Below are positions 1 to 5,453 of a stretch of DNA of 6,026 nt, piece by piece. Below the pieces are notes generated by a model. That model was not told the origin of the DNA. It saw only the letters and a list, made by a program, of their open reading frames with translations, and did not search any database. The DNA comes from Candidatus Woesearchaeota archaeon (GTDB taxonomy: Archaea > Nanobdellota > Nanobdellia > Woesearchaeales > JAGVYJ01): positions 1-6,026 of the forward strand of contig JAGVYJ010000050.1 in assembly GCA_018303315.1 (NCBI GenBank). The letters are read 5' to 3'. The translations under genes were made by a program, and so were the position numbers. Position 1 is the first letter of the stretch; each line of letters starts with the position of its first letter.

Positions 1-81
1 GTCCCCTGGGAAAAAGAGGTGATTGGGCTCCCTTCGCAACTGCCGAAGCAGTTGCGTCGGGAAAAAGAGGTGATAGAGTAG
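1..81 (+). CDS. Possible C-terminal end of a gene entering from the left (partial)
   Basis: Frame 1 is open from the first base to a TAG at 79-81 and gives 26 residues. The motif EKEVI appears twice, near residues 4-8 and 21-25, separated by a basic, Gln/Leu/Pro-rich stretch that reads GLPSQLPKQLRR. The repeat is visible in the DNA as well (16 identical bases 51 bp, or 17 codons, apart), so the frame is kept between copies. No family is recognised. A caution is that frame 3 is also open, from 3 to a TGA at 120-122 (39 codons), so the true frame is not settled. The stretch could instead be a non-coding repeat that happens to lack stops. Nothing about function can be said. Confidence 0.3.
   Translation, partial: VPWEKEVIGLPSQLPKQLRREKEVIE
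8..74 (+). repeat. Two-copy 16-bp direct repeat with 51-bp period
   Basis: The bases GGGAAAAAGAGGTGAT occur identically at 8-23 and 59-74. The offset of 51 bp is a multiple of three. The DNA between the copies contains the hairpin at 35-56. This could be the end of a longer tandem array or minisatellite that continues to the left of the window, or two copies of a short dispersed element. Only two copies are visible. Confidence 0.8.
35..56. repeat. Perfect 9-bp inverted repeat (hairpin), UUCG loop on the minus strand
   Basis: CGCAACTGC at 35-43 is the exact reverse complement of GCAGTTGCG at 48-56, with a 4-base loop CGAA at 44-47. Read from the minus strand, the loop is C(UUCG)G, a known extra-stable RNA tetraloop. 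All nine pairs are Watson-Crick and six are G-C. It lies inside the 51-bp repeat unit. On the minus strand a five-T run follows the hairpin after about 20 bases, too far for a classical intrinsic terminator. Its role is unknown. Confidence 0.85.
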
Positions 82-133
82 GAATAGCACACCCCTTGTT
101 TGCACTTTGCAGTGGTGTATGAATTAAGTTCAG

Positions 134-167
134 ATATTTAAATATTTCCATATTTTAGTATACTAAA
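134..167 (+). promoter_or_regulatory. Candidate TATA box plus palindromic operator for the 196-1658 operon
   Basis: ATATTTAAATAT at 134-145 is a perfect 12-bp palindrome containing TTTAAATA (137-144), identical to the TATA-like box of the regulator gene at 1854. With archaeal spacing it predicts transcription starting near 166. A second perfect palindrome, TTTAGTATACTAAA, lies at 154-167 and would cover that start point, as expected for a repressor site. Alternatively this second palindrome holds the TATA element, with a start near 187. Unlike the two leaderless genes downstream, either choice leaves a short 5' leader before the first coding start. Confidence 0.45.
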
Positions 168-195
168 GTAGTAACACTGAGCTTGGAATTCTTTC

Positions 196-744
196 GTGTT
201 TTCCATGGCGAGATTTATTAAGCAGGAGTGCCAGCCCGGGATTATGGCTGCAATGCTTAGCGCAAAACAACTGGAGCAGAGGGTTAAACGTGCATTGAGG
301 GATGCCGGGCTTACAAGGGAATCCGTGGTCGGGATATTCCCGGAAAGGCACCTGGGGGAAGCCCTTTGCAACCACTTCATTAATGAGCTTAAGCGCAGGC
401 TCAATTTCAGGACAGCGTTATTGCCTGGCGCTCAGGATGAGAAAATCAGGCTGACGCATATTGCACTGCCGTGGCTGATGGAAGACGAGCTGCTTGAATT
501 CCTCAGGCAGGAGATGCTGGGCGAGGAACCTGTTAAATTCCCTGGTGCAATTGTGCTCAAGCCTGTTTCAGGCCTGACTATTGAGCAGGGAATGCAGCTT
601 GCCAAGGCAAAAAAAATCAAGGCTGGCTTGAGGGAATACAGCCAGGAGGAAAAGCATCTGCTTGCATTTGTCAACGAGATTACAGGAAAGAACCTCAGCC
701 TGAAGCACGGCCTCCATAAGATTGCGCAGAGCCTTCTGAGATGA
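196..744 (+). CDS. Shortened PP-loop ATPase-like protein (TtcA/NcsA/TtuA-type relative) lacking the catalytic loop
   Basis: The protein has 182 residues if it starts at GTG 196. ATG 205, 244 or 253 are alternatives, none with a clear Shine-Dalgarno sequence. ATG 253 begins just before the recognisable domain. By eye, residues 25-76 follow the opening of tRNA 2-thiolation PP-loop enzymes: an E-x-RV-x3-L helix, a short strand, then a helix ending ELKRRLNF. Where SGGxDS should be, the sequence reads GIFPERHLGE (46-55), so the ATP-pyrophosphatase loop is gone. THIALPWLMEDELLEFL (87-103) matches the usual region around GHNxDDEA, and KPVSGLTIEQGMQLAKAKKI (122-141) matches the KPL...E-x-A segment. 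The C-terminus (147-182) resembles the closing helices. The family's zinc-finger and CxxC portions are absent, and the whole is well short of the usual 300 or so residues. I infer a pseudoenzyme or a regulatory or RNA-binding paralog. The gene is translationally coupled to the HKD gene. The family assignment rests on pattern matching only. Confidence 0.55.
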   Translation: MFSMARFIKQECQPGIMAAMLSAKQLEQRVKRALRDAGLTRESVVGIFPERHLGEALCNHFINELKRRLNFRTALLPGAQDEKIRLTHIALPWLMEDELLEFLRQEMLGEEPVKFPGAIVLKPVSGLTIEQGMQLAKAKKIKAGLREYSQEEKHLLAFVNEITGKNLSLKHGLHKIAQSLLR

Positions 745-1658
745 AAGCTGCATTGTTTGCGCTTTCCTGCCTTATGCTGATAGCATGCTTAGAGATTGAG
801 CAGCCTGTACATGCCTATTTCTGCGCCGCAGAGTCATGCACCGAGGTATTTGTGCAGCAAATCAGAAATGCAAAAAGCGAAGTCAAATGCGCCTTCTACC
901 ACCTGAATGATGAGCGCCTTATGGCCGCGATAACTGAAAAAGCCAGGGATGTAAGCAGCAGAATCATCATCGACGAGGATTACATCAAGGATTTTGATGC
1001 AAGCTTTGCAAGAGCGAGGCACAGCAAAGGCCTTATGCACGACAAGTTCTGCGTGATTGATAATCAGCTGGTGCTGACCGGCTCCTTCAATCCTGTGGAG
1101 GGCTCTGACCTGAGGGATGCAAACAATGTCATTCTGATGAATTCCTCGGGCATTGCAAGGGCGTATGAGAAGGAGTTCGATGAGCTCTGGAGCGGAACAG
1201 AATCTGCCGGAGGGTTCAAAGGAAGGCAGGCCTATGCTTATTTCTGCCCAGAAGACAGGTGCGCTGAAAAGGTCTTGACTGCAATCGGAGAGGCGAAGAA
1301 TAGCATATACTTCATGACATATTCTTTTACTGACAGGGAGATTGCACTTGCCCTTATAATGCAGAAGAACCTGGATGTCAGAGGCATTATCGACGGGCAG
1401 CAGGCCTCCTCCTCGGTGATGGGCTGGCTGGATTTCCAGGGCATTGATGTGATAAAGGACACAAACCCCGGGCTGATGCACCATAAGGTGTTCATCATAG
1501 ACAATGAGACTGTGATAACAGGCAGCTACAACCCCACAGAGAACGGGAACAGGTACAATGACGAGAACCTTGTTCTGATTAAGGACAAAAGAGTTGCGGA
1601 AGCATACCTCAATGAATTTGAAAGGCTTTGGAGCAGGACTGATGATAACAAAAGATGA
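741..1658 (+). CDS. Exported, possibly lipid-anchored phospholipase D-like protein with two HKD motifs
   Basis: The protein has 305 residues. The ATG shares ATGA (741-744) with the stop of the upstream gene, which suggests translational coupling. The N-terminus is a signal peptide (hydrophobic to about residue 15) ending in LIAC. This resembles a lipobox with Cys16 as the lipid site; cleavage after VHA (residue 25) is the alternative. Two homologous halves follow. Each opens with YFC-x4-C (27-33 and 168-174), continues through a long helix with AK-(S/N), and ends in a full HxKx4Dx6GSxN motif: H100/K102/D107/GSFN117 and H247/K249/D254/GSYN264. Both active-site halves are intact, so one composite catalytic site acting on phosphodiester bonds (phospholipid or nucleic acid) is expected. 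The paired cysteines probably form disulfides outside the cell. The first half is shorter between its strand (IIID, 75-78) and its HKD motif than the second. The substrate cannot be read from sequence; a secreted nuclease or a phospholipase are both possible. Confidence 0.88.
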   Translation: MKAALFALSCLMLIACLEIEQPVHAYFCAAESCTEVFVQQIRNAKSEVKCAFYHLNDERLMAAITEKARDVSSRIIIDEDYIKDFDASFARARHSKGLMHDKFCVIDNQLVLTGSFNPVEGSDLRDANNVILMNSSGIARAYEKEFDELWSGTESAGGFKGRQAYAYFCPEDRCAEKVLTAIGEAKNSIYFMTYSFTDREIALALIMQKNLDVRGIIDGQQASSSVMGWLDFQGIDVIKDTNPGLMHHKVFIIDNETVITGSYNPTENGNRYNDENLVLIKDKRVAEAYLNEFERLWSRTDDNKR

Positions 1659-1784
1659 TATTAAGAAAAGGATAATTAACAAATTAGTAAGATGGAAAAA
1701 ATGGGGAGGTTCACTGCTCACTTAACCCGGGGAAGACCGATGAAATACTGAAATATTATGAAGAAGACTGCAAAAATAAATAAT

Positions 1785-1808
1785 GTATGAAATTTGATAC
1801 AATATTGT
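1785..1808. promoter_or_regulatory. Candidate operator: overlapping palindromes upstream of the regulator promoter
   Basis: GTATGAAATTTGATAC (1785-1800) is a 16-bp inverted repeat broken by a single mismatched position in each arm. It overlaps a perfect 10-bp palindrome, ACAATATTGT (1799-1808). The pair ends about 15 bp before the TATA box at 1824. Such sites commonly bind dimeric winged-helix proteins, and autoregulation by the product of the next gene is a reasonable guess. AT-rich DNA yields palindromes by chance, so this is tentative. Confidence 0.35.
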
Positions 1809-1823
1809 CTCGAAATGGCAACA

Positions 1824-1853
1824 TTTAAATAATAGCAGCAATACAACAACCTT
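1824..1853 (+). promoter_or_regulatory. Archaeal TATA box giving a leaderless start
   Basis: TTTAAATA at 1824-1831 is centred about 26 bp upstream of the ATG at 1854. In archaea transcription starts roughly 25 bp from the TATA centre, so the RNA should begin at or beside the start codon. There is no Shine-Dalgarno sequence before the ATG, which agrees. Confidence 0.75.
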
Positions 1854-2183
1854 ATGGCAACAAAATCATTGTTCATAGAATTCATGGGAGACTCGCCGAC
1901 AGTCAGGGTGCTGGATTTCCTGATGAGTGAAAGGGACCTGGACTTTTCCATCACAGATATGGCAAGAAATTCAGGCATAGGCAGGGCAACCCTGTACAGA
2001 ATTTGGGATGCGCTTGTGAGGAATGGGATTATTGTGCCAACAAGGGTTATCGGGAAAGCCAAATTATACAAATTGAATAAAGGAAACAAAAAAATAAAAA
2101 AATTGATTGAGCTTGATGACGCCTTGATTCTGGAAGACTTAAGGAAGCGCTCCCGAAAGCTGAAAGTTGCAGCACAGCAATAA
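1854..2183 (+). CDS. Winged helix-turn-helix transcriptional regulator
   Basis: The protein has 109 residues and is cytoplasmic and DNA-binding. The N-terminus reads FMGDSPTVRVLDFLM (10-24), an opening seen in many small archaeal winged-helix proteins. The helix-turn-helix is about residues 32-57, with SITDMARNSGIGRATLYRI as the positioning and recognition helices. A short wing with VPTRVIGKAKLYKLN (61-75) follows, then a lysine-rich helix (77-86) and a charged C-terminal helix that could mediate dimerisation. No ligand-binding domain is present, so it probably acts by abundance or through partners. The start is fixed by the leaderless promoter spacing. It is transcribed separately from the genes on either side; the kinase 31 bp downstream has its own TATA box. 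Its target is unknown; the palindromes at 1785-1808 are a candidate. Confidence 0.88.
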   Translation: MATKSLFIEFMGDSPTVRVLDFLMSERDLDFSITDMARNSGIGRATLYRIWDALVRNGIIVPTRVIGKAKLYKLNKGNKKIKKLIELDDALILEDLRKRSRKLKVAAQQ

Positions 2184-2185
2184 GC

Positions 2186-2214
2186 TTATAAATTCCTGAT
2201 TCATTCTGAGGGCT
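2186..2214 (+). promoter_or_regulatory. Archaeal TATA box of the kinase gene (leaderless)
   Basis: TTATAAAT at 2186-2193 begins just after the regulator's stop codon and is centred about 26 bp before the kinase ATG at 2215. The spacing repeats that of the regulator gene and predicts a leaderless transcript. The preceding GAGG at 2208-2211 lies only 3 bases from the ATG, too close to act as a ribosome-binding site. Confidence 0.75.
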
Positions 2215-3192
2215 ATGAAATTCGACGTTTACTGCCTGGGCCATGCCATCATGGACGTGCTTGTGGATATATCTGAAGATGAATTGCTGAATTTCGATTT
2301 TGAAAAGGGGACCATGGCTCTAATCAAGGAATACCAGCTTATGCCTATACTTGAGAAGCTCAACCACCTGCCGAAAAACAACCAGCCTGCCGGCTCAGCA
2401 GCCAACACAGCAATGGCTGTTGCCAGCCTTGGCGGAAAGTCGGTGTTCACAGGGGTGGTGGGAAATGACGAGCATGGCAGGGAATATGCAAGGCTGCTGG
2501 CACAAAGGGGCGTGCACACGAGAATTGTTGCTGAATCAGCTACAACAGGAAGATGCATCTGCCTTATCACTCCTGACTCCCAGAGGACTATGGCTACGTT
2601 CCTCGGCGCAAGCCAGGCAGTGAGGAAGGAGCATGTTGACGAGCAGCTTCTTAAGGAAAGCAGGTTTTTGCACATAGAGGGCTTCCAGTGGAACCTCCCC
2701 GAGCAGAAGGAAGCCACGCTTCATGCAATCAGGCTTGCAAAAAAGCATGGGGTGAAGGTAAGCTTTGACCTTGCTGACCCATTGCTGGTTGCTGAGCACC
2801 GCGAGGAATTCAAAAGGCTTATTTCAGAGCATGTTGACATTGCCTTTGCGAATGAGGACGAGGCATTTGCCCTGACAGAGCTACCTGTTGAGAAGGGTTT
2901 GAAGAAGATGGGGGAGCTTGCAGAAATTGCTGCTGTAAAGCTGGCTGCAAACGGTTCCCTCATACGCCAGAATGGAAAGACGCACGTCATTAACGGTTTT
3001 AAGGCGAAAGCTGTGGATTCGACAGGGGCAGGAGATGTCTACGCTGCAGGAGTTCTTTATGGATTGAGCAAAGGACTGGGGATTGAGAAAGCAGGGAAGC
3101 TGGGCTCCTTCCTCGGCGCAAGGATTGTTGAGCAGTACGGAGCCAGTTTCCGGCAGCCAGTCAGGGAAAAGGCAAAAAGATTCCTAGGATGA
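2215..3192 (+). CDS. PfkB/ribokinase-family sugar kinase, adenosine kinase-like
   Basis: The protein has 325 residues, the normal length for the family, and is cytoplasmic. It should phosphorylate a nucleoside or sugar hydroxyl with ATP. The order of motifs is complete. FDVYCLGHAIMDVLVDI (3-19) includes substrate-binding D14. GSAANTAMAVASLGG (60-74) forms the first PfkB signature, with G80 and G83 in FTGVVGNDEHG. TPDSQRTMATFLGA (119-132) and the NEDE motif (213-216) follow. DSTGAGDVYAAGVLYG (268-283) is the second signature with anion hole GAGD and catalytic base D274. The opening, the GTMALIKE stretch (32-39) and the QRTM-x-(T)-FLGA segment are most like bacterial-type adenosine kinases, so adenosine to AMP is the best guess. 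Ribokinase, inosine/guanosine kinase or another sugar kinase cannot be excluded. It has its own leaderless promoter and its 3' end overlaps the convergent minus-strand gene by 9 bp. Confidence 0.88.
   Translation: MKFDVYCLGHAIMDVLVDISEDELLNFDFEKGTMALIKEYQLMPILEKLNHLPKNNQPAGSAANTAMAVASLGGKSVFTGVVGNDEHGREYARLLAQRGVHTRIVAESATTGRCICLITPDSQRTMATFLGASQAVRKEHVDEQLLKESRFLHIEGFQWNLPEQKEATLHAIRLAKKHGVKVSFDLADPLLVAEHREEFKRLISEHVDIAFANEDEAFALTELPVEKGLKKMGELAEIAAVKLAANGSLIRQNGKTHVINGFKAKAVDSTGAGDVYAAGVLYGLSKGLGIEKAGKLGSFLGARIVEQYGASFRQPVREKAKRFLG
3167..3178 (-). terminator. Candidate oligo-T terminator of the minus-strand operon
   Basis: Just beyond the minus-strand stop at 3184-3186, the minus strand reads CTTTTTGCCTTTTCCC, with T-runs at 3178-3174 and 3170-3167. 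Archaeal termination uses U-rich tracts without a hairpin. The tract lies within the 3' end of the kinase gene, whose lysine codons also produce it, so it may be coincidental. Confidence 0.3.
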
Positions 3193-4377
3193 GTTCTTCG
3201 GCCGGAATCGCATGAATATTATCACGATATTGAACACTACCAGTACTAACACAAGGGCTATCAGCAGGTTTACCTTGCTCAGCAATCCTGCCTGCTGGGC
3301 CTCGCCTGCCTGAACTACCTTTCCTGTAGGGGTTGCCGAGATGCTGTTGGGAGAAACAATGATGTCAAACTGCCTCTCCTTGGCCTTTCCGGCGTAGAAG
3401 ACCACCACATTGAGCAGGTACTGGCCCGGAACAACCTTGTCCGTGTCCCAGAATGCCTTCAGGATTTGCTTGCTGTGGGGGTCGAGGTCGGCTGTGGCTG
3501 TCTTAAATGTTGTGTAGGTCTTGCCTGAGTCCTTGACCTTGACTTCTGCGAAGATGCCTGTAATTGGCAGGTTGTAAAGGTTTGAGACTAGAATGTCGAA
3601 TTGGGCAATGCCGCCGAGCTGGAACTTGTCAACAGAAACGCTGTCTATGGAGATGTCCAAATCGCCTATTGAGAACTGCTTCTCCTGCACTGTTGTTTTG
3701 CCGTCGTAGACCACGGTAAGCCTGGCTGTGTAGAGGCCGGAAAGCTGGGAAGCTGTGTAGGGCACGGTTACCAGCTTCTTGTCCTTGGCTGCCAATGGAA
3801 GTTTCTGGCTCTGGAGCGTTTCCAGCACGGTATTGCCCAGGCCGAGGATGTCAATAAATGCCTGGGCCTCCTCTATGTCTTCAGTGCCCAGGTTCTGCAT
3901 CTCGACTGCAAAATTGGACTGCTGGTTCTGCCTGAACTGCGGAAGTATCAGGCGGGCTTCCACAAACTTGCCTGAGTAGGGCACGGTCACTTTCAGCTTT
4001 GACTTAACCACAATATTGGTTGTGATTGTTCCCCCTGAATTCGGGGAAAATGCGCGCACGCTGATGTCGCTCAGATGGTCTCCCTGCTCTGCCAACGAAG
4101 CAGGAAGGTTAAGCTGGAAGCTGGTCTGCTTCTCGGTTTCCCCCTGCCTGAAAGTCAGCTGCACTTCTGGAAAGGACACATAGTCTGCCAGCTCTCCCTC
4201 TGCATATAGCACGGCATTAAGCGGCTCCCCGCCTTCATTGACGATTTTCAGGGGTATTGTTTTCCGGAGATTGGGCTCAAAGATGACATTTACATTACCG
4301 GGGGCAATGCCTATTGCGTAGGCATAGCTGGACAAGAGAAGGAATACAGCAATCCAGACTATTATTTTTGCTTTCAT
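3184..4377 (-). CDS. Secreted membrane-anchored protein of Ig-like repeats
   Basis: The protein has 397 residues. The signal peptide is residues 1-21 (KAKI, a hydrophobic run, cleavage after AYA). About three beta-sandwich domains follow: 28-130, 135-240 and 241-345. They carry phrases typical of CARDB/NEW3-type Ig folds, such as IPLKIVNEGGEPLNAVL, NFAVEMQNLGTEDIEEA, SGLYTARLTVVYDG and GQYLLNVVVFYAG. A Gln/Ala/Gly linker (350-367) leads to one transmembrane helix (369-389) and a short basic tail (RFRPK) inside. The protein should be held outside the cell by this C-terminal anchor. Its ATG forms an ATGA overlap with the stop of the upstream surface gene (4374-4377), so the two are probably translated together and may form a complex. 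It has no N-glycosylation sequon in the extracellular part, in sharp contrast to its neighbour. The precise function is unknown; cell-surface scaffold or adhesin anchor is inferred. Confidence 0.82.
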   Translation of the reverse strand: MKAKIIVWIAVFLLLSSYAYAIGIAPGNVNVIFEPNLRKTIPLKIVNEGGEPLNAVLYAEGELADYVSFPEVQLTFRQGETEKQTSFQLNLPASLAEQGDHLSDISVRAFSPNSGGTITTNIVVKSKLKVTVPYSGKFVEARLILPQFRQNQQSNFAVEMQNLGTEDIEEAQAFIDILGLGNTVLETLQSQKLPLAAKDKKLVTVPYTASQLSGLYTARLTVVYDGKTTVQEKQFSIGDLDISIDSVSVDKFQLGGIAQFDILVSNLYNLPITGIFAEVKVKDSGKTYTTFKTATADLDPHSKQILKAFWDTDKVVPGQYLLNVVVFYAGKAKERQFDIIVSPNSISATPTGKVVQAGEAQQAGLLSKVNLLIALVLVLVVFNIVIIFMRFRPKNSS

Positions 4378-5453
4378 GGAGGACCAGCCACGGTGAGTGT
4401 TACATTTGCCTGCTTTGTCTCAAAAGGCTCAGTCGAAGGAACTTCAAGACTTATTTCAACCTCAGCCTCGTCTGTCAGTTCGTGCCAGTCGAGGTTGCCT
4501 ACTATGCGCTCGGACACGTTGGTCATGTTGGCGAATGATGTCTTTGACAGCCCGGAGTCAAAGCTTCCTGATTCGTTGCTTGTGTTTGCGGCAAGCTGGT
4601 AGTAGGAAGTGTTCAGGCCAACCTGCTTCCATAAGGCGGTTGAGTTTATGCTTACATTGACAGGAACGTTGCCAGTGTTCCTAATCTGGAATGGAAGCGG
4701 CACATTATCTGATGTAGAGTTAATCTGGCCAGGCTCCATGCTGCCAAAGTCAATTGCTCCTGTGACCAGGCTTGACGATACCAGGGTTACCACTGTAAAG
4801 TTCCTTACCACAGACCAGTCGCTCCAGTTCCCGCTGTCGTTTGCCCTGACTCTCCACCAGTAGGCCTGGTCAAAGTTAAGATCGGTTGTTTCCTGCCAGG
4901 AATTGTTCTGCGTTAAGACATTTGTCACAATTGAGCTGAAGGCATTGTCATTTGCAACCTGAATCTCGTAGTTGAGGATTGTATTGTTATCTGGGTCGGT
5001 GCTGTTAGTCCAGTTGTATCGCGGCAGCCTGTCTGTGAATGTTACAGGCTCGTGCTCCGGATAGCTCAGATTTGGCGGGTTTGGTATTGAGTTATTGACA
5101 GTGAAGTTAAATATGCCGGTGTTGTTCCGGTTGTTTGATGTATCGTTGAAGTAAATTAGCCAACTAATCCTCGGAGTGAGGTTGGCTGTGATTGTCTGGC
5201 TGATGTTGGCCTCGTAGAATGTGCCTGATATGAACACTGTGCTGTCATTTACCCACGTTCCCGACTGATTCCACGAAAAGGTGTAGCTTGACAAAGCAGT
5301 TTCATCAGTAAGGTTTACATGGAACTTTATAGGATTGTAAATCTTAGGAGTGTTGTCTGTTGAGTTATCAGTGGCGTTGAACCAGCGTGGTGGGATAATA
5401 TTAAGCGTGAAGTTCTGTGCTGAAGTGCTCTTCAGGTTTCCTGCTGCGTCCAC
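4374..5453 (-). CDS. C-terminal part of a frame-broken surface glycoprotein (Ig-like, fibronectin III-like, GN-rich domains)
   Basis: The frame gives 359 residues from GTG 5453 and stays open, without an earlier standard start, up to 5573. There it joins the LamG part at 5401-6026. The extra codons 5567-5454 read TRALSAEEINSSYNTG and onward, the expected tail of a LamG domain, so GTG 5453 is probably not the original start. An Ig-like domain spans about residues 16-119. A fibronectin III-like domain follows at 126-222, marked by PRYNWT and AYWWRVRANDSGNWSDWS. A third beta-rich domain (228-357) contains AIDFGSMEPGQ and RNTGNVPVNVS. I count 29 N-x-S/T sequons, so the protein is very likely outside the cell and heavily N-glycosylated. 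It has no transmembrane segment; the ATGA-coupled downstream gene has one and could serve as its anchor. The stop TGA is at 4374-4376. Confidence 0.75.
   Translation of the reverse strand: MDAAGNLKSTSAQNFTLNIIPPRWFNATDNSTDNTPKIYNPIKFHVNLTDETALSSYTFSWNQSGTWVNDSTVFISGTFYEANISQTITANLTPRISWLIYFNDTSNNRNNTGIFNFTVNNSIPNPPNLSYPEHEPVTFTDRLPRYNWTNSTDPDNNTILNYEIQVANDNAFSSIVTNVLTQNNSWQETTDLNFDQAYWWRVRANDSGNWSDWSVVRNFTVVTLVSSSLVTGAIDFGSMEPGQINSTSDNVPLPFQIRNTGNVPVNVSINSTALWKQVGLNTSYYQLAANTSNESGSFDSGLSKTSFANMTNVSERIVGNLDWHELTDEAEVEISLEVPSTEPFETKQANVTLTVAGPP

Larger units (their letters stand above)
1659..1853. other. Intergenic region between the HKD gene and the regulator
   Basis: About 195 bp of AT-rich DNA. 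It contains the regulator's promoter and upstream palindromes (annotated separately) and an imperfect tandem GAAATACT/GAAATATT near 1742-1757. No oligo-T tract follows the HKD gene on the plus strand, so no terminator is visible. Only very short reading frames occur, the longest noticed being 19 codons at 1692-1751, without support. No RNA gene was recognised. Confidence 0.6.

Noticed and set aside
8..74. Start of a CRISPR array
   Set aside because: Only two copies of 16 bases, the spacer contains a strong hairpin, and no cas gene or further repeats are visible.
16..74. GAGGTGAT as a strong Shine-Dalgarno sequence for a small gene
   Set aside because: The sequence would pair well with 16S rRNA, but no ATG or GTG follows at a suitable distance after either copy, and other genes here do not use such sites.
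1..81. A box C/D-type guide RNA, because of the repeated GGTGAT
   Set aside because: No proper RUGAUGA box and no CUGA D boxes at the needed spacing; the hairpin and repeat do not match the class.
834..1721. Long open frame on the minus strand opposite the HKD gene
   Set aside because: It is fully antisense to a gene with two intact catalytic motifs, has no recognisable domain, and its composition is what the reverse of that gene would give.
1692..1751. A 19-codon frame in the intergenic region
   Set aside because: Too short, with no promoter or ribosome-binding site and no recognisable features.
2351..2623. Alternative plus-strand frame inside the kinase gene
   Set aside because: It overlaps the conserved PfkB coding sequence in another frame and shows no protein-like features.
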